A stretch of 64,000 nt of DNA from Eutypella sp. D-1. Its lineage: Eukaryota; Ascomycota; Sordariomycetes; Xylariales; Diatrypaceae. How positions within the stretch are numbered: position 1 is the stretch's first letter; each line of letters begins with the position of its first letter. This document shows, piece by piece, positions 25,278-35,989 of the stretch. A model generated the notes under the pieces. The model ran no database searches, was not told the origin of the DNA, and saw only the letters and a program-made list of their open reading frames with translations. Location: the NCBI GenBank assembly GCA_023313575.1, contig JAJTTP010000015.1, positions 744,001 to 808,000 on the forward strand. The letters are read 5' to 3'. The position numbers and the translations under genes are program-made.

Positions 25278-27236
25278 TGGGGGGTTTGACGATTCGGGCA
25301 TTGTCCCTCAATACGATACGGGAAATATAGGAACCACACTTCCCCGTGGCGACTTATATCTGGTAATCCCAATATAACGCCGCCTTTCTATTACCCACAC
25401 GTTGTTTATATTTCGGCACGCGATGCTTCTCTTTAAGGGATTTCTTCATTTTTTTGCTTTATCTTCGTACTGGACCCGCGATTCATGGATACCGTTTGAT
25501 ATTCTACTGTTTGAACAATGTTTGATCCCATTAACCCCCCGCAACCCCTTCCAGCCTAGGGAAACCAGGAGGGGTGTTATTCTTGGAGTTGGTAAAGCAC
25601 ACTTTTTGTTTTTTTTTTTGTTCTATTCTTATATGCGTATCATTATTTTTTGATTCCCAACAAGTCTTTGTCAGGAAGGGGGGGGCAGGATAGGGAAAGG
25701 AAAGGTGGAAAGGAGGTGGGGTGGAGAGGGTAGGAAGGGGGGCGGTTATGTCTTATATATGTTTTTTCTGCTACGTGCCAGAGAAGGGGGGGCTGGAAAG
25801 GAAGGATGGGAGGGATGGGGTTGGGGCAAATTCTCTTCTTTTTTTGCTTTCGTTTCTTGACTTCTTCCCTACCTACCCTCTCGAGTACCAAGAATGGAAG
25901 GATGGACTGGACTGAAGGATAGGTGCTCTTTCCTTTCTCTGCCTCTTTTCTTCAATTTTACCCAGTAAAACAAGAGAAATGGGGAAAGAGAGATGGGGGA
26001 ATATGAGAGCAGAGAGAGGGGATGGGTACGGGGAGAAGAGAGGCAGGGCCGTGTTATATACCTCCTTTTTTTTCTACATTTTTCTCTTCGTTGCTGCGTC
26101 CAGCGGCTACTTTTTTGGCCGGGGGTTTCTCTCTCCCCACCTGCTCTCCTTTCGCCCCCGAGGTCGCTCGGTGCCTCTCCACTCTCGCCTAGCATCCACC
26201 CGACAGCTCAGCCTGGCCTACCCGCTATCCCGGGGAGAAGAGGCTAGAAAGAAACAAATGGAAATGCGATGCGGCCGAGGTTGGGGGGAAGGGGGAACGG
26301 GTGGAAAGGGGGTCTGTGTTGTGTGTATGAGCAGGGAACGGGGGAGAATGAAGGCTTGGGGGGGTACATGTGAATATATACAGATATGCCATTGACCCTT
26401 TTATTTTTTTTCCGTTGCTTTTCTTGTGCTGTAAGGTTCGGTTTTTGCTTGGTAACCCCCCAGTCCTACCTAACCTTTACCCCTTTATAGCTCCCTGTGT
26501 TATGCCTGACTGGTTGATGGGTGGGTTGATGTTGACTTGGATGATATCTGATGTGCTTGTTATATATAAATGTATGCTATTTGGATCAGGCCAGGCCGCC
26601 TCCGAAAGGAAAACGCAGGGCGTGAATATGAATACGCAGATGGAGGATGAAGGATGATGGCATCAGACTTTTAGCGGTGTTGATGCCTCTATGAATTGTT
26701 CGATCATTTCATTCGTTAGGCGCGCTGGGTCATAAGGCAATTCCTAATATAAATACTGATATCCAACATAGGTCTTGAGTGGCCTCTCTGTAAAATGGTA
26801 TGTATGCATGATGGCACTTTCAGACTCCGAGGTATCATAACGAGGACTCGGGTGTATCAGGTCCGATTGAGGATCAAGTCAGTGTAGCAAATATAGTGTC
26901 AGCTGTATATATTTATTTGTTGTAAATATTATATGAATACGGACCCTTCATCGCTTTTGGTTTGGGTAGTCTGACGTGCATAGTGATATTGGCTAAAGCT
27001 GGCTTGTCAGACGCGACCCTACAACAGGACTCGTCTGCTTACTGGGACCATGTCCAGTACAGAACGTAGTATTCAGCTGAGGAGGCAGCGCTAGTACCCT
27101 TATTCACTTGCTGCATTGTTTCCCAAATGTATATATTACAGACTCCATTTCCCCATGTCAATACCTCTTTTCTTCGCCTCGTCCTTCTGATCATACTTCA
27201 CTGCCAGTTCTCGGGGATTTCGGCCACGCATGTACC
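25278..27236. other. Intergenic with purine-rich tract
   Basis: About 2 kb between two plus-strand genes. From about 25675 to 26060 the plus strand is strongly purine-rich (GGGAAAGG-like runs), with a pyrimidine block after it. Short frames on both strands are low-complexity and not credible genes. Confidence 0.7.
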
Positions 27237-30200
27237 ATGGTGAGTTTATGGGAATCCACTGGGGCTTTGTTCATCACCAGCTTGTTTAATAACGTTTAAT
27301 ACAGGAAGAGACGTTGCCTAGGCTCTGGGACAAGGCCTTCAACACCTTGCCCGAAGAGACTCAGAAAGTTCTTGGCTTCGATCGAAAATCGATACTCCAA
27401 CCGCCCGAGGTCCTCCATGCTGTTGAACAAAAGAAGAAAGACTGTGAAGATAAACAATGGGTACTGTATACCAACGAGGCTGGGGATAAGGTAAAAGTTC
27501 GAGACACTCTGGAAAGGGTATGCAGCTGGTTGGACATATTCAAGCATCTAGGAGACGCAGCGGTCCAATTCGATGCTGGTTACGCTGCCATTCCATGGGC
27601 AGCTATACGGACCCTCCTCCAGGTAAGTGATAATTATACGCATCAGATCAGCTTTCCTCTGATATCTTGCAGGTAGCTATCAACGACTGTGAAACATTTG
27701 GTGCCATGATCGAAGATGCCGAGGCCGTCTCACGCATCATCGCAAGGTACACGGAAATTGAAGCTAGAGTCCTCATACGAACCTCGAATCTAACGAAACA
27801 GCTATCAACTGCGCTCGTCAAGCTCTATAGATCTTCTTTAGAATTCCTTGCAGATGCGATCAAGTACTACAAGAAGAGCAGTGCCAGTATGTATGGCCGT
27901 TATCTTCATCTGTCAAGGGGATAGGCAATCTCTAACTTATGTGACAGAGCGGTTTTTGAAAAGCTTAATAAAGCCCAAGTTGATGGTAGAGGAGGACATG
28001 CATCAAATTAGGATGCAAGAAGAGGAGGTGTTCAAGCTCATTAACCTCGTGGAGGGCGATTTGGACGGGGTTAGGATTGATGACCTCGTCAAGAAATTTC
28101 GGCAGAGCGTGGAGAGTTTCCGCGCTTCGGACGAGGAACGCCGGAAGCGCTTATCAGCCTGGATTAACGGCATCGACACACAAGGCACATACGAGACGGC
28201 CCTCCAGTATCACCAAGAGGGCACTTGCGATTGGGTATTGAGGCTCCCCGAATTCCGTTCTTGGATCTCTGATGAGGACCCTAGACCGCGACTGCTGTGG
28301 ATCCACGGGCCGGCTGGATTTGGGAAGACCATCTTGTCGGCCTGGATCGTTAAATACCTCGACGAACAGAAAAAAGCTCCTTTAGCTTACTTCTATTGCG
28401 TGGCCGATAATCAGCTCACCCGTGATCCATACGCTATTCTTCGGTCCTGGCTAACGCGACTGCTGGAACGACATGATCAAGCTCTGTCGATTACAAATTC
28501 CTTCTTCAACACGCAGAACAAGGGACAGGCATCAACCCATCTTGTATTGTGGGAATTGTTTGCTGTGATCGGCGAGTCCATAGAGGGCTGCACTTTTGTT
28601 ATCGACGGCTTCGACGAATGCATCGACATAGACACTGGCGTTCGTTATCATAACAACGACCCTAGAAGCTACTTCCTCCGTGACATGCTCGAGTGTTTAC
28701 GGAAGACCAAAGCAAGAATCTTGGTGATCAGCAGGGATGTTCCTGATATTAGGGAGTACTTAGGAATGAACTCATCCGCTGAAGGCGATACAATTGCACG
28801 ACTGGAGTATGGCATCACAGCCTACGACACAACCGCCGACGTCCTTGCGTTCTCCGAGTCCATAGTCAACCAGAAGCTCCCTAGGAAAGCGGAGGAACAA
28901 CGGCAGCAAATCGCCAACCAAGCGGCTGAGAGGAGCGAAGGGATGTTCCTGTGGATCCAGCTTCTGGCACAAGAGATCTCGCCTGGAAAGAACTACAAGC
29001 AGCTGAGGGATACTGTTAAGGAAATGCCCTCTGGAATCAGTGACGCCTATTCCCGCGAGCTCGAGAAAATCATCCGGCTGCCACCCCAAAAGAAGGAAAA
29101 AGCAGTCATGATCCTCCGGTGGGTTCTGTTTGCCATCCGACCCCTTCAGGTCAAGCAGCTGGCGGAGGCATTGGTTGTCTCAGATGATGACCTAGACGAG
29201 TACCCCCGGGATGACCTCCCAGATGCTTGGGATAATGGCTTTGTCGACGAAGACTACGTGAAGGAGCAAATATTAGGGCCATGTGGGTCTTTTCTACAAC
29301 TGAGGAGGAGCTACTCCGAGTCCGAGACACCACTCGCCGATCAGACGGTTCATTTTGTTCACTTTTCCGTCAAAGAATATTTGTCCAATACGTCAGGTGC
29401 TGCCGTTCTTGAGCGGTGGCCGGCCGACCTTGGCCTGATGGATGCATTAGTTGAGGAGACTAGGCTTGCCAATATCTGCCTGCGTTACCTTACGTTGAGT
29501 ATATTTGAGGACATTCCCAAGGACACCAAAAGCTACCCTTTCTTGTCCTACGCGGCTTGGGCTTGGTACTTTCACAGCTTCTATGAAAAGCCAAAGCCGG
29601 CTCAAAATATCTTGCGTCAAACCCAGAAGGCTTTCGACCCTGCTACTTTTGGCTGGAAAGTTTGGACCCCAGTTATGGAGGCCGAATTGACCAAAGACGA
29701 AATGGATGAGTGGGAGGATGATATTATCAGCGTTACTGACACTGAATCAGAGTCAGACGGTGAGACATACGGGCAATCCACAAGCGAAGGGTTGCAGACA
29801 CCTATATACTACGCTTCACTTCTTGGCCTGATAGATGTCGTGAAATGGCTTGAGGATCAGGGTATTGGGTACGGCCCCGCAGGTGGCCGTTTTGGCTTCC
29901 CATTACAGGCGGCTGTCGCGAGGTCACATGAGGAGTTAGTAAAGTACCTACTAAACCGCCGTGTTGATGTGTCACAAAAAGGTGGGCAGTTCGGCGCATC
30001 TATCATTGCAGCTGCGGCCATGTCGACCTCGAGGATTGTCGAGATCCTCCTCTCCGCTAAAGCCGACGTAACAGCAGTCGACGAATCCGGCTGGACAGCA
30101 CTGCACCATGCTACAAAGCGAGGAAGCGTAGAGATCGTCGAGTTGCTCCTCGATCATGGAGCCGATGTCAATGCAGCAGCAGGCCCCACAACAGCAGCTA

Positions 30201-31702
30201 GCCTAGCCTGTCATTTTAGGCACAAAGACGTGCTTTCTATACTGGTTCAGAGAGGAGCCGACTTGACCATTGGCGACTGTAACCCCAAATCTGTGTTACA
30301 TATAGCTTTCAGGGACGAGGATGAAGACCTCTTGGATGTGCTGCTCAACAATGGGATTTCAGCAAATGCCAGTTTTCCTGACGGGTCGACTGCGCTCAAC
30401 AGAGCAGCCTGGTCCTTGACGATAGTCCGGAAACTCCTGGAGGCAGGGGCTGACCCGAACCTTGCGGATAATAAGGGTTGGACACCCTTGATATCGGCTG
30501 CAGCCCATGGCGATCTTGATGTCATCGAGGCTCTAATCAATGCCGGGGCTCATATAGCAGATGAGCCTGATTTGGGCGGGGAGATTAATCCACTGCAAGC
30601 CGCCATCATCAATAACCATCACTCAATCGCTAAGTGGCTCTTCAAACACGGCGCAAGTCTAGATCAGAGAACGAAGGGAGGCACTACGGCTTTGCTTTTT
30701 GCCGTCTCAATGCCCAGTCAAGAAAGTCAGGCCATCGTGGTCTGGCTATTGGATGAAGGAGCATCGATGGAATGCATATCTGAGCATGACCAAATGTCAC
30801 TTTTTGATACGGCATCTGAATATTCGGATGATGACATGACGCAGTTATTAGTTCGTCGAGGCTGTTTCCAAGTCAAAGCCGAAGGACATAGTAACCAAGA
30901 GGTGTCAGGCAGAATTCGAACCTGGGATGACCACAGCCTGGTTATGCTGGCATATAATGGCGAAGCAGATAGGGTTGGTGATTTACTAGCCAGAGGCAGT
31001 GGGTCTTTGGCAGCTCACATTCTCAGCGAAGCGCTACATACCGCCTCAGCACGAGGCCACCTGCCCATTGTCAAAATGCTGCTCAAGAGTGGCGTTAGAC
31101 CAGACGTCAAAGACATAAACGGGCGGACTGCACTACATCATGCAACCAGACACCTCCATTTTGATGTGACGGACCTACTCGTGGAGCATGGCGCGAACAT
31201 GTCTAGTGAGGACGTGCTTGGCTCAACACCAATTGACCTGGCAATTGTACACGGAAAGAAAGCTATCCAATTCATTCAAAACTACATGGATGCTCTTACG
31301 ATGAATATAAGTCGTAGACCGTCCGTCCTTAACATGACTCCAAACCAATCAACGAACCTCACAGCCATGGGGATCAGGAAGGCCATCTCAGGTTCCTGAA
31401 TAGGCGACTACAAGTATCTCTGTTGGCCAAGGGATACTGAGCCCTTTTCGATCAATGTTCCTTCGAAACCACGCCAGGGCTTGTCCCCGTTCACTTTCTC
31501 AAACGAGGGCACAGATACAGTCGGCGATTTTGAGTTCCACGGTTTCGTCGATTCTATCGGCAAAGTGTGGTTCGTTAAGTTGTACGACGAATTAGGATGG
31601 CTGTACTGCGGGCACCTGGATTCAAGCAACGAGTCATTGAAGGGAACTTGGGGCAGTAACAGAAAACTGTGGTTTGGGACTTTTCACCTTAAAAAAGGTT
31701 GA
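27237..31702 (+). CDS. NACHT-ankyrin NLR-like protein
   Basis: STAND-type NTPase of the fungal NLR-like class. Exons: 27237-27239 (the ATG alone), 27305-27622, 27673-27886, then 27948 onward. Residues 1-200 form an N-terminal helical domain of the kind that precedes NACHT in fungi (PWAAIRTLLQ, NDCETFGAMIEDAE; DUF7708-like). The P-loop GPAGFGKT is at 299-306, Walker B FVIDGFDEC near 395-403, and a winged-helix-like region follows. About ten ankyrin repeats run from about 797 to 1290 (for example GWTALHHATKRGSVEIVELLLDHGADVN). The frame meets TGA at 31397-31399 (1328 residues), but the same frame continues to a TAA/TGA-type end at 31702. That continuation carries a beta-rich module (DTVGDFEFHGFVDSIGKVWF, KGTWGSNRKLWFGTF) often seen at the end of such proteins. 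A phase-1 intron at 31311-31403 (GTCGTA...ATAG) would skip the stop and give 1398 residues; its donor is weak. Codon use is less GC-rich than in neighbouring housekeeping genes. Confidence 0.92.
31400..31702 (+). other. C-terminal module beyond the in-frame TGA of the NACHT gene
   Basis: Read in the same frame as the ankyrin exon, this stretch is open for 100 codons. It encodes DYKYLCWPRDTEPFSI, then SPFTFSNEGTDTVGDFEFHG, VWFVKLYDELGWLYCGHL and KGTWGSNRKLWFGTF. Aromatic/Gly-rich strands of this type are, from memory, the usual end of fungal NACHT-ankyrin proteins. It is either the last exon or the remnant left by a nonsense mutation. Confidence 0.7.
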
Positions 31703-31837
31703 AGAATGCCTTAGGCTTGATGGCAAGAGTGAAAGCTTCTGGGTGATTCTGTATTGGTCTTGGCGATACAACCTCAAGGGAACCTCGAGACAGGTCGTCG
31801 ATCTACGTCGCGCGTTTTGTTTCCTCTAATCTCTTTT

Positions 31838-31870
<33 letters not shown>

Positions 31871-32593
31871 GATAAATGTGAACTACGTGGTGTGGTTACT
31901 CTAGTCGGGATATGTTTGTAATCACTATTATATCAACTCTGAACTCGAGTCAGAAGATTCACATCGTGTTAATACTAATTATATAACTTTTCACAACAGA
32001 AAACCGGAGCTAACCTCCGCTGATAACATAACAGCCCTCGTTTCGTACGTATTTACGATCGTCTACCGGATAATCATAATCTTAATCGGAAGAGGCAATG
32101 TATGAGCCACCTCAGCTATCGCAATCATCACTTGTAGCAATGTGGGCGGTGTGGACGATTCTTCAGGGAGCTGTGTGTTAAGTAGTGAAGTGGGAATGTC
32201 ATGGAAATCCTCAACGCCAAGTTATTCCAGGAGAACCAGAACAAGATGAGTAGCAACGATCGAGAATCAGAGCAGCCAGAGAATGATGGAACTTTGCGAG
32301 ACGTACCCTGAATCAATGCCATGCATAGATTGCTCGCTGAACTGCCGTCTAACCGTAGGGTGTTGAAGAGGTCACCCTACCCTATCTTCCTAGGCCCATT
32401 CGTGGTATGCAATATGCAATCAATTACCCTGGAGCAGGTTAGGGTAGCATGACAGGATGAGGGAGCACTTAGTAGATGTATAACAAATGAAAAGAGACAA
32501 GCCGTGGGCCTCGACGGCCGTGTGGTCAGTTTCGCTAGTGTTAACTTCGTATTCGAGGAATGCGAGGCAGATGAGAGAACATGGCTATTCAGG
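31703..32593. other. Tail-to-tail intergenic region of the NACHT/HET pair
   Basis: About 0.9 kb, AT-rich, with a 29-T run at 31841-31869. It would contain both 3' UTRs. No gene seen. Confidence 0.7.
31841..31869 (+). repeat. Poly-T tract (29 T)
   Basis: An uninterrupted T run about 140 bp past the NACHT-ankyrin frame. It could be the A-tail relic of a retroposed insert on the opposite strand, but no element or target-site duplication is visible. Confidence 0.85.
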
Positions 32594-32728
32594 CTATTTT
32601 TTCACTATAAGCTCGCCTAACTGGAGAGTATCCAAATAGATCCATCTTCACAATACGACGCCGTGATGATTTCCGAGGCATCATGAAGGAGAACGAGCGC
32701 TAGCACCACAGGCTCGGCAGGTAACAAC

Positions 32729-34549
32729 TCACCCGAAATACCCACTCTCGACGCTCCAGAAGTCATCCTCAGGCAGCCTAGCCAGCCTGGTCGTGATGTC
32801 CGGGTTGCCCAGCTCGCCTATCTCATCGACGGGGTCCCACCAGCAGAGTCCGACGCGACGGTAGTAAGGAAGCCCGCCGTCGGGACCGGGCGCCGCGGTG
32901 TCGCCGGGGATCCTGAGCAGCAGGACGCCCAGCATCGTGTTGTAGAAGTAGTTGCGGCGAGACCCGACCAGCAGGACGAAAAGGCGGCCACGGCCCTCGA
33001 AGTCGCGCGCCAGCCACCGCGCCATCCGCCGCTGCCACTCCCCCTGCGGCACCGGCTGCTGCGCGTGCCGCGCGTACTCGGGCGACGACGCCAGCTCCGC
33101 CGTCTTGCTCAGGTGCAGCATCATTAGACACCGCGTGGTCCCGGCTTGCTGCTGCGCGTCGAGCGACTCAAAGACGTCGTGCAGCGCGCTGAACCCGCCA
33201 ATCTGACCCCCGTCGAACCGGCCCCAGTGCGTCCCGCCCACTGCGGCGACCGACAGCGAGCACAACGGCTTCTCGGTATTCTCGGACTCCGGCTCGTCGC
33301 TACATACGTTTCCCAGCAGCTCGCTCGGCACCGCAGACTTCGCGCTCACGAACCACCCGCTGCCCACCGGCGCCGCTGGATCCGTTCCCACGTGCAGCTG
33401 GCTCAGCACGGGGTGGTGCTTCATCAGCTGCGCGCCGAGCTCGAGTTCGAGTTCTTTGGGGCTGTACGGGCTGCTACGATGATGACGACGACGACTACCG
33501 CGACCAGCGGGGTGGGCGGCAGACGCGCCCACGCGCAGCCGGAAGATCTGCTGGATACCGTAGATGCGGTCCTCGGCGCGCGAGGCGGCGCGCCGGCTCG
33601 CCGCAACGTAGGTGGCCATGCCGTTCAGCGAGGCGAGGGCGCGGAGGCCGGAATCCTCGACGAGGCGGCGGAGCTCGGGGAGCGCGTGCGCGACGACCGG
33701 GTGCAGCTTGTTGTCGTCGCCGCGGGGGTAGCACTCGTCGCCGGCGCCGAGGACGTCGTACAGGATGTGGTGGAGGTCGGGGTCATCGGCGCGGACGACG
33801 GGCTCGCCCTCGCGGCCCAGAAGCACCGCGTCCGGGCGTAGAAACGCCTCCTGCAGCGTCCACAGCGACGAGAACCACGGGTCGCCCAGGAGCGCGCGGA
33901 ACGCGTCGCGGATGCGCGTGAGCTGCGCGCTGGTCTCCGCTGCTGGTTCCATCGACCGCCCTGCCCGCACGCCGTTCATCAGCTGGTGGAACCCCTCGAG
34001 CTCCGGCATGATGCTCTCCGCAAGCGCGGCGCCGCTGATCGTGCTGAGCCACGCGAATACCTGCCGCGCGCCGTGGAAGATCCGCGCCTGTCGCCCGACC
34101 TCGGACGTCGACCGCGCGGAACCCGAGCCCGCTGAGCCCTGCTCGATGCACGCGACGTCGAGCCAGACGAACTCGACGGGCGCAAAGCCCGCGGTCCGGC
34201 CGGTGGGCATGACGGGGTTCTCAGCCTGGGCGTAGACGCCGGTGGCGCGGCGGACGACGGCACGCAGCTGCGCGGCCGTGAAGGCGGTGTCTGGGCGCAC
34301 GCGCGGGATCTGCCACGCGGCGCCCGCGACCGCGAGTCCCGGTACCTCCGGTTGCTCGTCGTCGCCTAGTCGCCATCGGCCCCACGTGTACGTGATCGCG
34401 TTGTACGCGGGCTCCCGGTGTCCGCCGTACGTGTTTCCCGGCCCCCATGCGCACGACGTCATCGTCGGTACGTGTAGGAGTCGCCGCGGCCAGCGGCCTA
34501 GTGACGCCTCTTCGCGCTCGATCTCCGACGACGACGACGACAGTGTCAT
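32729..34549 (-). CDS. HET-domain (heterokaryon incompatibility) protein
   Basis: Uninterrupted frame of 606 residues. The HET domain fills the N-terminal part: RRLLHVPTMTS (22-32), AYNAITYTWGRW (48-59), then FVWLDVACIEQ (127-137) and EVGRQARIFHGARQVFAWLS (150-169). These are the usual HET blocks. The remainder (about 200-606) is helical with no domain I recognise. HET domains trigger cell death when non-self is sensed, and have been proposed as distant TIR relatives. The frame ends YFG then TGA, but that TGA lies inside a consensus donor (GG/GTGAGT at 32732). Splicing to an acceptor at 32646 would replace it with GWIYLDTLQLGELIVKK and a stop at 32594-32596, so the 3' end is uncertain. The gene is very GC-rich, unlike the adjacent NACHT gene. 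It lies tail-to-tail with that gene. Confidence 0.9.
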   Translation of the reverse strand: MTLSSSSSEIEREEASLGRWPRRLLHVPTMTSCAWGPGNTYGGHREPAYNAITYTWGRWRLGDDEQPEVPGLAVAGAAWQIPRVRPDTAFTAAQLRAVVRRATGVYAQAENPVMPTGRTAGFAPVEFVWLDVACIEQGSAGSGSARSTSEVGRQARIFHGARQVFAWLSTISGAALAESIMPELEGFHQLMNGVRAGRSMEPAAETSAQLTRIRDAFRALLGDPWFSSLWTLQEAFLRPDAVLLGREGEPVVRADDPDLHHILYDVLGAGDECYPRGDDNKLHPVVAHALPELRRLVEDSGLRALASLNGMATYVAASRRAASRAEDRIYGIQQIFRLRVGASAAHPAGRGSRRRHHRSSPYSPKELELELGAQLMKHHPVLSQLHVGTDPAAPVGSGWFVSAKSAVPSELLGNVCSDEPESENTEKPLCSLSVAAVGGTHWGRFDGGQIGGFSALHDVFESLDAQQQAGTTRCLMMLHLSKTAELASSPEYARHAQQPVPQGEWQRRMARWLARDFEGRGRLFVLLVGSRRNYFYNTMLGVLLLRIPGDTAAPGPDGGLPYYRRVGLCWWDPVDEIGELGNPDITTRLARLPEDDFWSVESGYFG

Positions 34550-35950
34550 GGGGGGTTGCCTCGTCCTTTGTCCTGATGGCGTAATGCGACGGCGCTGTTA
34601 CTACTACCTCTTCTTTAACCACTATGTCACTGAGCGTTTTTACATAGATGAGTACTCAGTAGCCTCAGTAGATAGTTAGCGAAAAGGTTGGGTAGCAACG
34701 AAGCTGTCTAGCTGATCTCAGCTGACCAAATACCATGCTTACTACAGAGTACTAGCCTTAAGTATCAACGCATAACGCCAATCTACAAACGTCTATACCT
34801 ATCATGTGCATCACTGTGTCTCCCAATGTGTTTCCTTGCTAAACCTACAAGACGGTGGGAGAAATCCACGACTCCCGCGAGAAAAAAAGGGGACGAACAA
34901 GTTATCTTCGGCTTGCTAAAATTCAGTCCCGGCATAATCATTTCCTATTTATACCAGCAGGCCTTTGGGTAGATAGGACATCGCTTGCTTATACAAGATG
35001 GACCCCCTTTTTACGCCGTTATTCACACCTGGCTGTGGGCGATCGTGAGATCTAGCTGGTGCCTACCCGATGTCCCCTTTTGCTAGCCGTGGCATTGTTT
35101 GCTCATTCATCTTGTCAGGGGGAGACTGTGTAATCTGACCTTTGCGGCAGGAGAATGTGTCCAGAAGCAGTTTGTCTACGAACCCGCCAAGTCCGTGCCG
35201 TCAAGAGGTCACCGTAGATGACGACATTGCCCTCGATGTCCGTCTCTGTATCGCCCTTAGCTTCCCCAAGCTAAAAATGTATATCCTTGGGCTTTGACAA
35301 AAATGGCTCTATCTTGCTCTGCCAGCGTGGTCTGCAAAGATAGATATTCGGGTTAGCTAGAACAGACGAGCATATTATAAGTCGCTGTCCGTTTCCGGAC
35401 TCAGAATGGGTGGCATGGGCGCCAGGCACATGTGACCTGTTCTCATAGCGACAGCTTGCTATGCTTCGCTGCTGAACCTGTGAGCAGCAATCCCAGCATC
35501 GTCTTCCTCAACAGTTCTATCTCATGAATCATCATGCTTAAAATAAAATAAAACCAACACAACGAGAGCATAATGACGCGTCTTACTTTCGTATGTGCAA
35601 GCCGGACTCGGCGAGGTGATTGGGACTTGTGCCGCTCCCTACGCCCACTGACGCGAGGCTTGGCCAGCCTCGCTGCATCGCGGTGCCGGATTGCACATGC
35701 ACGCCAAAAGTTGGCGGCCTGGCTGCAGGGACGGCCTGTGTTTTTTTTTTCTTCCCCGGGTAAACCTTTTCCTCTCCATCTGCGTCGCTCCCTTGGGCTC
35801 TTTGGCACCCCTAACCTAACGTCAAGGCTTGCTTCGAGCATTGCATTGTGCAGAACTAACTACTCTATTGTACAGTACACCGTAATCCTCTGAACTCCTT
35901 ACTGCACTGCTGGCTAACCGCGCCACCGGCGAGAGAGGGCGCAGATGCAG

Positions 35951-35989
35951 ATGCGATGTGATGTGATGTGATGCGATGCGATGCGATGC
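35951..35989 (+). repeat. GATGT/GATGC pentanucleotide repeat
   Basis: Three GATGT units followed by four GATGC units, a short compound pentamer microsatellite in intergenic DNA. Confidence 0.88.

Noticed and set aside
31841..31869. Poly-T as the tail of a retrotransposon insertion
   Set aside because: No reverse transcriptase, element body or target-site duplication is visible on either side.
33146..33841. 231-codon plus-strand open frame opposite the HET gene
   Set aside because: Antisense shadow caused by high GC3 of the HET exon; composition is unnatural.
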